A stretch of DNA of 64,000 nucleotides from Psychromonas marina (GCF_030161115.1 NZ_BSPQ01000019.1:62001-126000); one strand, 5' to 3'. Shown: positions 38,666 through 46,771, counted from the stretch's first letter. Numbers and translations: made by a program. Notes: a model not told the origin generated them from the sequence alone.

Positions 38666-39478
38666 ATGAATAAATTAATCATAAGCCAAGCAGCAGGCGT
38701 AACTAGCGTTATCATTAAAAACCCTCCTGTAAATATTTTAACCATCGATTTAATTAATGAGTTAAATACTTTTATTCTGTCATTAAAGGATGATCGTGAA
38801 ACTAAAGCGGTTATTTTTAAATCATTTCATGAGTCATTTTTTATTGCTCACTTAGATCTTAATGTAATTAACGGTACTGTCGGTGGACAAGCAGCATCCA
38901 TTGAGTTCAATCATCTGATTGCTAATATCAAAGCAATGAAACAACTTTCTATTGCATTAGTTGATGGCGTAGCTCGAGGTGGCGGTAATGAATTTGTGAT
39001 GGCTTGCGACTTAGCCTATGCGACTGAAAATTCAGCTTTCGCTCAACCAGAATTGTATATTAACATCCCAACCGGTGGACAAGGTGCAGTGCAGTTTGCA
39101 CGCCGCTTAGGGAAAGGTAAAGCACTTCAAGCATTACTAACAGGTGCCGATTTTACCCCACAACAAGCTGAAACATTAAACATCATTACACAGTTTGTTC
39201 CTAAAGTAGATCTGGATGCTTTTTTAACACCGTTATTATCAATCATTGTCGGATGGGAGATCAGAGACATTGTGATGTATAAAGAAATTATCGCAGCTTC
39301 TATAAAAGATGAAGCGGTGGGCACTGAGCTTGAACTACGATACTTTTTAGAGCGCGCAAAGGAAGAGAAAACACAGGCTATTATTGCTGCATTTCTTAAG
39401 CACGGCGGACAAACTGAGCGCGAAGCGAAAGATATGCAAGGTATTTTTATGGATACCGCAACAGAACTTTCACAATAA
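38666..39478 (+). CDS. Enoyl-CoA hydratase/isomerase family protein
   Basis: 270-residue crotonase-fold protein. The two oxyanion-hole segments are recognisable: HESFFIAHLDL (the usual HxxFxAGxDL has Ala-His here in place of Ala-Gly) and GVARGGGNEFVMACDLAYA. The Glu equivalent to Glu144 is in QPELYINIP, but the second catalytic Glu (Glu164 of rat hydratase) aligns with Gln in GKALQALLTG, so classical hydration is doubtful and another crotonase-type reaction is possible. No thiolase or acyl-CoA dehydrogenase is adjacent. A GAGGTACA Shine-Dalgarno precedes the ATG. Confidence 0.8.
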   Translation: MNKLIISQAAGVTSVIIKNPPVNILTIDLINELNTFILSLKDDRETKAVIFKSFHESFFIAHLDLNVINGTVGGQAASIEFNHLIANIKAMKQLSIALVDGVARGGGNEFVMACDLAYATENSAFAQPELYINIPTGGQGAVQFARRLGKGKALQALLTGADFTPQQAETLNIITQFVPKVDLDAFLTPLLSIIVGWEIRDIVMYKEIIAASIKDEAVGTELELRYFLERAKEEKTQAIIAAFLKHGGQTEREAKDMQGIFMDTATELSQ

Positions 39479-39505
39479 CATAGGCAGTATTATTTAAATA
39501 AAGGG

Positions 39506-39523
39506 TGCACCAAAGAAGGTGCA
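39506..39523. terminator. Hairpin between convergent genes 38666 and 39546
   Basis: TGCACC-aaagaa-GGTGCA stem in the 67-base gap between convergent genes. T-runs are weak on both sides, so it is only a probable terminator. Confidence 0.55.
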
Positions 39524-39545
39524 TCTCTTATCTATCAATAATTCG

Positions 39546-40133
39546 CTAGTTCTGCGATTTACCAAACAACTTTTTAACCACGTTATTTATAAAACTACCG
39601 ATATCAGCTGTTGGTGCAGTATGGTCAATATTTTCAGCTTTAAGTGTCTCTTTATCGTCAGGAATGGAGCGCCCTAGTGTATGTACTTTTGTTTGATCAA
39701 AAACAAAACCATCACTTTCTATCTCTTGTGCTTCGTAACGTACAATCAATAGATCAAGAATATTAATGATAAAACTGCTTTTATTTAGCGAGCCTTTGTT
39801 ATCAAATACAGCACCGTCACCTAAACTGACAGATCTCGGGTGAGAACGAAATTTACTCTTACGGTCACTCAATTCACGCCAACTTAAATGATTCACATTG
39901 GTTTCAACCAACGGGCTATTTAGCCAATAGATGCCATCACGACTAATAACTAAACCACGATGGAACTTTCCAAATGAAGTACGCATCGTTGCCATGATGT
40001 AATCATCATCAGAAATTCCTAAAGAGGCACGTGCATAATGTTCAATTTTACTCGGTATATATGGGTTAACATCAAAGTCATTTTCACCATGGTAAAGAGT
40101 TAATACCCCAAGCATCTCATCCTGCATATCCAT
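39546..40133 (-). CDS. Uncharacterised protein, possible bacterial PH-like domain
   Basis: 195 residues that I do not recognise. No signal peptide or membrane helix. The central part (about 40-130) has short beta-strand-like segments, including MATMRTSFGKFHRGLVIS, then RDGIYWLNSPL and LSWREL, which has the look of a bacterial PH-like fold; this is only an impression. The C-terminal tail is acidic then ends SFINNVVKKLFGKSQN. AAGGAATC lies seven bases before the ATG, supporting translation. It stands alone between a convergent gene and a 647-base gap. Confidence 0.65.
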   Translation of the reverse strand: MDMQDEMLGVLTLYHGENDFDVNPYIPSKIEHYARASLGISDDDYIMATMRTSFGKFHRGLVISRDGIYWLNSPLVETNVNHLSWRELSDRKSKFRSHPRSVSLGDGAVFDNKGSLNKSSFIINILDLLIVRYEAQEIESDGFVFDQTKVHTLGRSIPDDKETLKAENIDHTAPTADIGSFINNVVKKLFGKSQN

Positions 40134-40780
40134 TTTTGATTCCTTGATTAATTTTGTATTGTATTATTGTCTTACTATAACAAGAATAAAGACGCTTAGC
40201 GTTAAAACCTATATTTTATAGGTTAATGGCGAGGCACAAGTCTTGTTTTACACTTAAAAAGTGTCAATAACGTTTAAAAAAAGTCCCTGAAAAACACAAT
40301 ATCTAAAGATTTAAAATACAGCGTTACTATTGATATTCGAAGATTGATAGCATCATAGCCTACCTAAAAGAGTTAATTTAAAAAATTAACCAATACACTT
40401 ACAAAGCTCCCGCTTCACTGCCATGGAATTAAATAATTGCTCAGATATTGTCCGAGTAAAATTAACATTCACAAGGCGTCAGTTGCAGGACAAGGGCATG
40501 CTGTGATTTTAACGAATCAGGATCAGCACCTTTTAAACTCTTTTGCTATCACACGACGCATGCATATAAATACCCGATTATTTAAAAACGCCCTCTTTTT
40601 ACCACTCTGTTTTTTTATCGACCAAAAGCTGGATAAAAAACCAACCAAAATGAATTATTATTCACTAAAAGTGACTTTTAATTCAATATACATTGCATCT
40701 TAAAATTTCCTATATACACTAACTCGCATTGGGACATTGTCCACTTTTTATAGACTTAAAATCATTTCAGGAGCGAAAAG
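40134..40780. other. 647-base gap upstream of the YjiH-family gene
   Basis: No supported gene. A plus-strand frame at 40437-40703 lacks a ribosome binding site and family resemblance. Visible structures are AACCTATA-ttt-TATAGGTT (40206-40224), 73 bases before the start of the 39546-40133 gene, and GGACA-T-TGTCC (40732-40742), about 40 bases before the strong Shine-Dalgarno-led ATG at 40781, which may be an operator. Confidence 0.5.
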
Positions 40781-40879
40781 ATGAATGATACCGTGTTAAA
40801 GCAGCCAAAAGAATATGCTAATGTTTGTTATCCCCTCTTTATTGGGATTAATTTTTTTCTTAGCGCCGTTAAATATTGA
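40781..40879 (+). other. Short frame with strong Shine-Dalgarno, probable displaced 5' end of the YjiH-family gene
   Basis: AGGAG (40769-40773) with ideal seven-base spacing precedes the ATG at 40781, but this frame ends after 32 codons at a TGA (40877-40879). The YjiH-family frame lies in the +1 phase from it. Removing one A from the AAAA run at 40807-40810 would join MNDTVLKQPK to NMLMFVIPSLLG in one frame. This points to a one-base insertion, a sequencing error, or programmed frameshifting. Confidence 0.6.
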
Positions 40880-42140
40880 TGGCAACTTCACTTTTCCATT
40901 AGCCTTACTTGCTAAATCTCTACAGTCATTTTTAGGCGCATCAATTTTACCTATCGTATCAATGGTTATTGGCTTAGCTGCTATTGGTTCAATGATAGCG
41001 AGTATTGCAAAGCCAACATTTATCACTAACTCCGCTATTTTGACTCGCCTTTTTTGCTTAACGCCTATTTGGTTAGTTATCCGGACGTTGGGTGCGATCT
41101 TTACTCTACTTGCACTTTATAAAGTTGGACCTGAAGCCATTTGGGGAGGGGATACTGGTGGTTTGGTATTACATGATCTACTGCCTTCGCTTTTTGTTAC
41201 CTTTATTTTTGCGGGCCTGTTATTACCATTGTTGCTTAACTTTGGTTTATTAGAGCTACTCGGCACATTACTGAGCAAGTTAATGCGCCCAATATTCAGA
41301 CTACCAGGTAGAGCCGCTATCGATTGCATATCATCTTGGTTAGGTGATGGTACGGTGGGTGTTATTTTAACCAGCAAACAGTATGAAGATAAAAAATACA
41401 CCGCAAGAGAAGCGTCGGTGGTAGCGACCATGTTCTCACCGGTTGGTATCTCATTCTCACTGGTTATCTTAACGCAGGTTGGTTTACAGAATTACTTCGT
41501 TCCCTTTTATGGCACCATCTGTCTTTCTGGCGTTGTTGCAGCGATGCTAATTCAGTTTTTACCCCCACTGTCATACAAAAAAGATTGTTACATTGATGGT
41601 ACATTACCAGATAAAAACGATGAGCTTGTACCTGAAGGTCACTCGGCAATGAGCTTTGGGCTAGAACTTGCCCTTGAAAGAGCAAGTAAAGTAAAAAGCC
41701 TACGCTCTGTTGCTAAAGAAGGCGTACACAACGCATTAGATATGGTTATTGGCGTGCTTCCAGTGGTAATGGCGATTGGTACTTTAGGTCTTATTGTTGC
41801 TGAAAGCACACCATTATTTTCAATACTTGGTGCGCCTTTTGTTCCTTTACTAGAACTACTACATGTTGCTGAAGCACAAGCAGCGGCTGAAACCGTACTG
41901 GTTGGTTTTACAGATATGTATGTTCCTTCAATTATTGCAGCTTCAACAATTGATTCAGATATGACCAAATTTGTTATTGCAGCACTATCGGTTACTCAAC
42001 TTATCTTTATGTCAGAAACAGGCTCAGTCATTTTAAGCAGTAAAATTCCAGTGAACTTCTTAGAACTGATGGCTATCTTCCTATTACGTACGCTCATTAC
42101 CTTGCCAATCATTGCCCTAGTCGCTCATATGATTTTTTAA
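40815..42140 (+). CDS. yjiH: YjiH-family membrane protein with nucleoside-recognition (Gate) domains
   Basis: 441 residues in about ten hydrophobic segments. Family resemblance to YjiH: the opening MLMFVIPSLLGLIFFLAP, the central SWLGDGTVGVILTSKQY and MFSPVGISFSLVI, and the C-terminal gate-like LVGFTDMYVPSIIAAS. The transported solute is not known; the Gate/Nucleos_tra fold suggests small-molecule transport. From the first possible ATG (40815) the protein begins directly in its first helix and no good Shine-Dalgarno is present; the natural start is probably the ATG at 40781, displaced by one base (separate entry). The bulk is intact and without stops. Confidence 0.8.
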   Translation: MLMFVIPSLLGLIFFLAPLNIDGNFTFPLALLAKSLQSFLGASILPIVSMVIGLAAIGSMIASIAKPTFITNSAILTRLFCLTPIWLVIRTLGAIFTLLALYKVGPEAIWGGDTGGLVLHDLLPSLFVTFIFAGLLLPLLLNFGLLELLGTLLSKLMRPIFRLPGRAAIDCISSWLGDGTVGVILTSKQYEDKKYTAREASVVATMFSPVGISFSLVILTQVGLQNYFVPFYGTICLSGVVAAMLIQFLPPLSYKKDCYIDGTLPDKNDELVPEGHSAMSFGLELALERASKVKSLRSVAKEGVHNALDMVIGVLPVVMAIGTLGLIVAESTPLFSILGAPFVPLLELLHVAEAQAAAETVLVGFTDMYVPSIIAASTIDSDMTKFVIAALSVTQLIFMSETGSVILSSKIPVNFLELMAIFLLRTLITLPIIALVAHMIF

Positions 42141-42163
42141 TTTATCGCTTTTTATACCCGGTC

Positions 42164-42207
42164 CAAAACAACCCCACAATATAAGGTTATATCGTGGGGT
42201 TGTTTTG
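42164..42207. terminator. Strong bidirectional terminator after the YjiH-family gene
   Basis: CAAAACAACCCCAC (42164-42177) pairs with GTGGGGTTGTTTTG (42194-42207), and the interior ATATAA/TTATAT continues the stem past one mismatch. The arms supply A-rich and T-rich flanks in both directions. Confidence 0.92.
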
Positions 42208-42523
42208 TTTGAGCACTTAAAATAACGAGGGAGATATTGTTTTATCCGACATGAAATAACTAGCAAATAAATAACCGAGAAAGTTGCCCCCCAAAAAAAT
42301 GCAGAATGCCCCTTACCTGGAAAAAAATAACAACCAGAAAACGAGCAGCGCCTCACGTAAACAAAATATCGTAACAACATTGTTAAATTCCGAAATGAAA
42401 TGCGTGATAACAAAATAAAAAATTCGCAATCAATTGATTAGAATGAACTTTTATATTGATATTTGATCAATTCAGGGGGGCGCCCCACTTACTTTCAACT
42501 TCTCATTACAGAGGTAATTTATA
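42208..42523. other. Upstream region of the 42524 lipoprotein with palindromes
   Basis: 316 bases with no gene. Three palindromes crowd the last 100: AATCAATTGATT (42428-42439, perfect), TTGAT-N5-ATCAA (42456-42470), and the GC-only GGGGCGCCCC (42477-42486). The last is striking in otherwise AT-rich DNA and lies in the probable 5' leader, 38 bases before the ATG. Confidence 0.5.
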
Positions 42524-43063
42524 ATGTTTTTAAATAAAAAACGCCCAATTTTACTTATATGCTCAACTCTCATAGGTAGTTTATTAGTAGGCTGTAGCAC
42601 AACCAATGAGTCGACCTCAAACAATGTAGCGATTCCAATAAACAGTGAATTGCTACGCAATGGTCAATTTACTCATGGTTACAATGATTGGTGGATTACA
42701 GGTGCAGAATTAACCGTAAAAGATGCTGAAGCCTGTATAGACATTAGCACTCCTGGCGATACTCCCTGGGATGTAATTTTAGGACAAGGCGGCTCAGGGC
42801 TAATAGAAGGGGCGAGTTACACATTAGAATTTACCGCTCGCGCTAATATAGCAACTCAGTTCAAGGCAGTCATTCAGCATGAGGGCAAACCTTATACCAA
42901 ATATTTTAGCAAAGATATCTATGTAACTAATAAGTCAGCACCATTTACCTTAACCTTCACTCATCAGGAAAAAAGCGATCCTAAAACAGATTTCCAATTA
43001 CAATTCGGAGCTCAAAAAGCAGCGACGGTCTGTGTTAGAAACCTATCTCTAAAAAACAATTAA
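42524..43063 (+). CDS. Lipoprotein with a carbohydrate-binding-module-like domain
   Basis: 179 residues. Lipoprotein signal peptide with lipobox LLVGC (Cys24) and Ser/Thr at +2, suggesting outer-membrane sorting. Residues about 42-178 resemble a CBM4/9-type jellyroll: LLRNGQFTHGYNDWWITG, SYTLEFTARAN, and a final strand with CVRNLSL. Such domains bind glycans, usually as part of a larger enzyme; here the module stands alone, so binding of a polysaccharide is inference. AGAGGTAA precedes the ATG. A terminator separates it from the SUMF1-like gene. Confidence 0.65.
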   Translation: MFLNKKRPILLICSTLIGSLLVGCSTTNESTSNNVAIPINSELLRNGQFTHGYNDWWITGAELTVKDAEACIDISTPGDTPWDVILGQGGSGLIEGASYTLEFTARANIATQFKAVIQHEGKPYTKYFSKDIYVTNKSAPFTLTFTHQEKSDPKTDFQLQFGAQKAATVCVRNLSLKNN

Positions 43064-43097
43064 CAGGATAAACCTCATTAACCTACTTTACTCCTAT

Positions 43098-43120
43098 GCC
43101 ACCCTTGCCGGTGGCTTTTT
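43098..43120 (+). terminator. Rho-independent terminator after the lipoprotein gene
   Basis: GCCACC-cttgcc-GGTGGC followed by TTTTT, 35 bases after the lipoprotein stop, so the next gene has its own transcript or depends on read-through. Confidence 0.85.
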
Positions 43121-43156
43121 GGTAAGTTGTCACACAACAAAGGATGATAAGACAAA

Positions 43157-45385
43157 ATGGAATTACAAAAAGCGGTTATTTTATTGCAATTGGAAGGTCA
43201 AACATTAACTAAAGAAGTCATCAAACAAGCATACAATGCGATAGCTGAACCTGTTCACATTGAAGCTATTGATGCACCAACGGGTGAATTAGTTAAAAAG
43301 CATATGGCCACACTTGATAGCCTTAGCCAAGCGCAAACAACTTTATTAGAGAGCATTGATGAGCCTAATACGTTAGATAGTGTTGTTGAACCTTCTCCCA
43401 CTCCGAGTATTGATATTGATAGCATCAAGGAAGCGATTGTTTCTAGGCAGAGTAATGCTCAAACGCCGATTATCGATATCGCAAAGAAGGACCTTCAAGA
43501 CCTCACTATTCATTCGGATCCAGATGCAGGGCAAGAATCGCAAGCAAATAAACCAACAGAAATAAATAACGTTAACAATCGCAAAAATAAATTAATACCT
43601 ATTTTCCTCACTACTGCATTACTGGGTGGTGGAACTGTCGCTTACCAACAGGGCTGGCTGACTAATTTTGTAGGAGACCTTAACCCGGTCGATAAAGAGT
43701 TAATTGCAGAACAGCAAATGACGGGCACACAATTATTGGAAGAGATCAAAGTACTGGTTCAGCGTTTAGATAAAGGGCAACGAGATTTATCCGCAGAGCT
43801 AGAAATTGCTGAGAGTGCTATTAATCCAGATAATATGAATGATCTTGAAGCGTTACGCTTTACAGTACGACTGACCCAAGCGTACCTAATTGAAAGTAAC
43901 CTCCTATCAGAGTTAGCAGGTAAAACGGGTCAAGCACAAAATATTTTGAGTAATCAACAATCTAAACCAGAAGAAAATTTACAAGCATTACAATTACTTC
44001 ATGATGCCAATCAGGCGTATCAAAATATCTGGTTGCAGTTTAATGCTAGCAAGCAATTATACAGCGTTCAACAAGACGCACTACAGGCACAAGAAAAACT
44101 AATGCAAACCTTGGAAACCTATCAGCTAACGGCTCCGAGTGAAATAGCAGAAGCTATCCAGTTGATGGAGACGGCAAATGCAACAAAACAGGCTTGGCAA
44201 TTTAGCCACGCGATAAATTATTATCAGGAAGCAACACCAGCATTTGTTGCATTACTTGCACGGATAAAAAACTTACAAGAAGCAAAATCTAAGGCATTTA
44301 CTGCTAAAACGCAGGTTCATAAAACGGTTAAAGCATACGATTTAACCTTACCAGAAACACAACAAGCCAATGATTTAATGGAAAAAGCAAGCAGTAGCAG
44401 TCATGACGGTGATACCGAGAGTGCAATCTCGACGTACCTACAAGCGGAACAACATTGGAAAAAAATATCAGATGAGCTAACAAAGCAAGTTAACGCGACA
44501 AAAGAAGCTAACATTGCATTAGAAGCTAAACGCACATTAGAGGCTAAAAATGCATTAGAAGCCAAACTTGCATTAGAGGCTAAAAAGGCATTAGAAGCTA
44601 AACGCGCATTAGAAACTAAAAAAGCATTAGAAGCCAAACTTGCATTAGAAAAAGCAGAAATTGAGAAACAAGCACAGCAAGCAAAAGAGTTAAAACAATA
44701 CGTTGGCACTTTAGTTTCGATTAAAGGAGGTGATTTTAAAATGGGCTCATACGATGGCGAAAAGAACGAAAGGCCCGTTCATAATGTGAGAGTTAAGTCA
44801 TTTAAAATGATGGCACATGAGGTAACCTTCCAACAATGGCAGACATGTGTGAACCAAGGCGCCTGCACTTATTTACCTTCTGATAAAGGCTGGGGGAAAG
44901 GTACACGTCCAGTTATATCAGTCAGTTTCAATGACATTATTGATCAATATATTCCTTGGTTGAATAAGACAACAGGGGTGGAATTTAGCCTGCCAAGTGA
45001 ATCACAATGGGAATACGCCGCACGTGCGGGTAGTACAACCCGATACAGTTGGGGAACTGAGGTTGGTGACAACATTGCCAACTGTGACTCTTGTAGTCGC
45101 TTAGGGCATCAACGTACTGTGCATGTAAAGAGTTTTGATGCTAACCCATGGGGATTATATGATATGCATGGTAACGTGGCAGAATGGGTACAAGATTGTT
45201 GGAGTGAAAACTACAATGGTGCTTGGGGTAACGATGCAGCTCGCTTGGATGGAAATTGTGATCAGGCGGTGTTACGTGGTGGTTCTTGGAATTCTAAAGC
45301 AACTAAGTTGCGCTCAGCTTCTCGTGAGCATAGACCAATGAATAATCGAGATACTGGTAATGGCTTCCGTTTAGTTCTAAAGTGA
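43157..45385 (+). CDS. Membrane-anchored SUMF1-fold (formylglycine-generating-enzyme-like) protein
   Basis: 742 residues. Parts in order: a hydrophilic N-terminal region (1-145) facing the cytoplasm, one membrane helix (about 147-163), a long helical region (165-515) with tandem hexapeptide repeats LEAKxx at 455-496, and a C-terminal SUMF1/FGE domain (about 516-742; GGDFKMGS, LPSESQWEYAARAGS, GLYDMHGNVAEWVQDCW, LRGGSWN, GNGFRLVL). The paired active-site Cys of true formylglycine-generating enzyme are absent from the RGGSWNSKATK segment, so sulfatase activation is unlikely; the fold may serve in binding. Reaction and partners are unknown. Confidence 0.8.
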   Translation: MELQKAVILLQLEGQTLTKEVIKQAYNAIAEPVHIEAIDAPTGELVKKHMATLDSLSQAQTTLLESIDEPNTLDSVVEPSPTPSIDIDSIKEAIVSRQSNAQTPIIDIAKKDLQDLTIHSDPDAGQESQANKPTEINNVNNRKNKLIPIFLTTALLGGGTVAYQQGWLTNFVGDLNPVDKELIAEQQMTGTQLLEEIKVLVQRLDKGQRDLSAELEIAESAINPDNMNDLEALRFTVRLTQAYLIESNLLSELAGKTGQAQNILSNQQSKPEENLQALQLLHDANQAYQNIWLQFNASKQLYSVQQDALQAQEKLMQTLETYQLTAPSEIAEAIQLMETANATKQAWQFSHAINYYQEATPAFVALLARIKNLQEAKSKAFTAKTQVHKTVKAYDLTLPETQQANDLMEKASSSSHDGDTESAISTYLQAEQHWKKISDELTKQVNATKEANIALEAKRTLEAKNALEAKLALEAKKALEAKRALETKKALEAKLALEKAEIEKQAQQAKELKQYVGTLVSIKGGDFKMGSYDGEKNERPVHNVRVKSFKMMAHEVTFQQWQTCVNQGACTYLPSDKGWGKGTRPVISVSFNDIIDQYIPWLNKTTGVEFSLPSESQWEYAARAGSTTRYSWGTEVGDNIANCDSCSRLGHQRTVHVKSFDANPWGLYDMHGNVAEWVQDCWSENYNGAWGNDAARLDGNCDQAVLRGGSWNSKATKLRSASREHRPMNNRDTGNGFRLVLK
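44519..44644 (+). repeat. Seven tandem 18-bp repeats inside the SUMF1-like gene
   Basis: Units of the form TTAGAAGCTAAACGCGCA encode LEAKxx hexapeptides (residues 455-496). Units 3 and 7 are identical and the others differ mainly at codons 5 and 6 of each unit, a pattern of recent unit duplication. A partial eighth unit follows. Confidence 0.92.
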
Positions 45386-45396
45386 GCTCCTAGTAT

Positions 45397-45422
45397 GCGC
45401 TTCCCCCTTTGAGTGGAAGCGC
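45397..45422 (+). terminator. Terminator after the SUMF1-like gene
   Basis: GCGCTTCC (45397-45404) pairs with GGAAGCGC (45415-45422); the T-rich stretch TTAATTTATTCTATTTTTT follows at once. Confidence 0.75.
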
Positions 45423-45580
45423 GTTAATTTATTCTATTTTTTATTATTCAATTCTCATTGAACTGAACATTTTAATGTGGGGTAATACCAATCAGGGTAA
45501 GTAGCTGCCTATAAAATTGCGCAGGGAAATTCGTTTTTTAAAATGAATTAATCAAAGAAACTAAGGTAAAGGAATAGCTG

Positions 45581-46771
45581 ATGGCAGAATCTAATCAAAC
45601 AGGTAATACGAGTGGTAAATATGAGCCCGCCAATAACAAAGCCGTTGTTGACATCGCTAATTATCAGAATCCAGAAAATAAAGTAAGTTCCGAAATTTCT
45701 GCCTTTGAACAAGTAATGACACAGATGAATATTGCCGATCGGCATGCTTTTGAGATGCAATATGAAAAATATTGGCAACAAGCAGGTGATGATGGAGCAC
45801 TACTTTCAGTACTAATTTGTGAAATAGACTTTTTCAAAGCTTACAATGACCATTATGGCTATCAAGGTTCAGCTTTTATGCTACTGGTTATTAGCCTTGC
45901 ACTAAAAAATACTTGTGAGAAATTTGGTTGTTACTTAGCACACTATTACGGAGGTGAGTTTGCCGTCTTAATTAAAGGTGGTGATGTAAACGCAGCCGAG
46001 GAAATTGCAGAGTCCCTAAGACTTGCAGTCCTAGAATCTCGAACAGAAAATAATTTTTCGAAAGTCAGTAATGTTGTGACACTTAGTATTGGTACCTCTA
46101 GTATTTACCCGACATCAATGAAGGCATTGATCAAGCAGTCAACGAATGCATTGAACCGTGCTAAAAAAACAGGGCATAATCAGGTTTGTAGTAGTGTTGA
46201 ATTAAAGAATGAAAAAAGTGGCTCTGCAACTACGCCTCTAGCGATTAATGAGCCTGAACAAAGTGACTTTCAGCGTTTAATATCAGAAGTACAAATATGT
46301 GATCATCGTGATTTTAATCGTTACTTTGTTAATGTTTGGCAAGAAAGCACACGCGAGAAAGAGTTGTTATCGATGATAATTTGCGAGCTTGATTTCTTTA
46401 AAGAATATTCACAACACTACAGTCAGAAAAACAGCGAAGAGATTCTTTTACTCGTTGCTTGTACATTAAAAAGTAAATGCGAAGAGTTTGGCTGCTTTAT
46501 TGCGCGCCTTGAAGGGCAAAAATTTGTTGCCTTAGTTAAAGGTGGTAATGCGACAAAAGGGTTAAAAATTGCCAAAGCATTACATGATTCTATTCAAGCG
46601 CTTACCATAGAGCATGCACACTCTCCTGTTAATGACCGCTTAACCATGAGTTTAGGTTTATCAAGTATATTTCCAAGTGATGACAACACAATGAAATCTT
46701 TGATGTCAAAAGTTGATACCGCCTTAAGGGATGCTAAATCTTCAGGGTATGATCAAATCAAAGTAAATTAA
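45581..46771 (+). CDS. Tandem degenerate GGDEF-domain protein
   Basis: 396 residues, with no signal peptide or membrane helix. Two GGDEF-type domains (about 60-210 and 228-396) look like an internal duplication: ICEIDFFKAYNDHYG and ICELDFFKEYSQHYS, then EKFGCYLA and EEFGCFIA, then LSIGTSSI and MSLGLSSI. The signature is YGGEF (123-127) in the first and EGQKF (311-315) in the second, so diguanylate cyclase activity is doubtful in both; the first retains more of the metal and substrate residues. It may bind c-di-GMP, GTP or a partner protein. It has a GGAATAG Shine-Dalgarno. Confidence 0.78.
   Translation: MAESNQTGNTSGKYEPANNKAVVDIANYQNPENKVSSEISAFEQVMTQMNIADRHAFEMQYEKYWQQAGDDGALLSVLICEIDFFKAYNDHYGYQGSAFMLLVISLALKNTCEKFGCYLAHYYGGEFAVLIKGGDVNAAEEIAESLRLAVLESRTENNFSKVSNVVTLSIGTSSIYPTSMKALIKQSTNALNRAKKTGHNQVCSSVELKNEKSGSATTPLAINEPEQSDFQRLISEVQICDHRDFNRYFVNVWQESTREKELLSMIICELDFFKEYSQHYSQKNSEEILLLVACTLKSKCEEFGCFIARLEGQKFVALVKGGNATKGLKIAKALHDSIQALTIEHAHSPVNDRLTMSLGLSSIFPSDDNTMKSLMSKVDTALRDAKSSGYDQIKVN

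Noticed and set aside
40437-40703. 88-codon plus-strand frame in the gap before the YjiH-family gene
   Set aside because: No Shine-Dalgarno, no family resemblance, and an ordinary length for chance in AT-rich DNA.
42456-42470. TTGAT-N5-ATCAA as an FNR box
   Set aside because: FNR sites have a four-base spacer; the five-base spacer here shifts the half-sites, so I list it only as a palindrome.
44519-44644. CRISPR array
   Set aside because: The 18-bp units are contiguous, without spacers, and in frame with a protein repeat.
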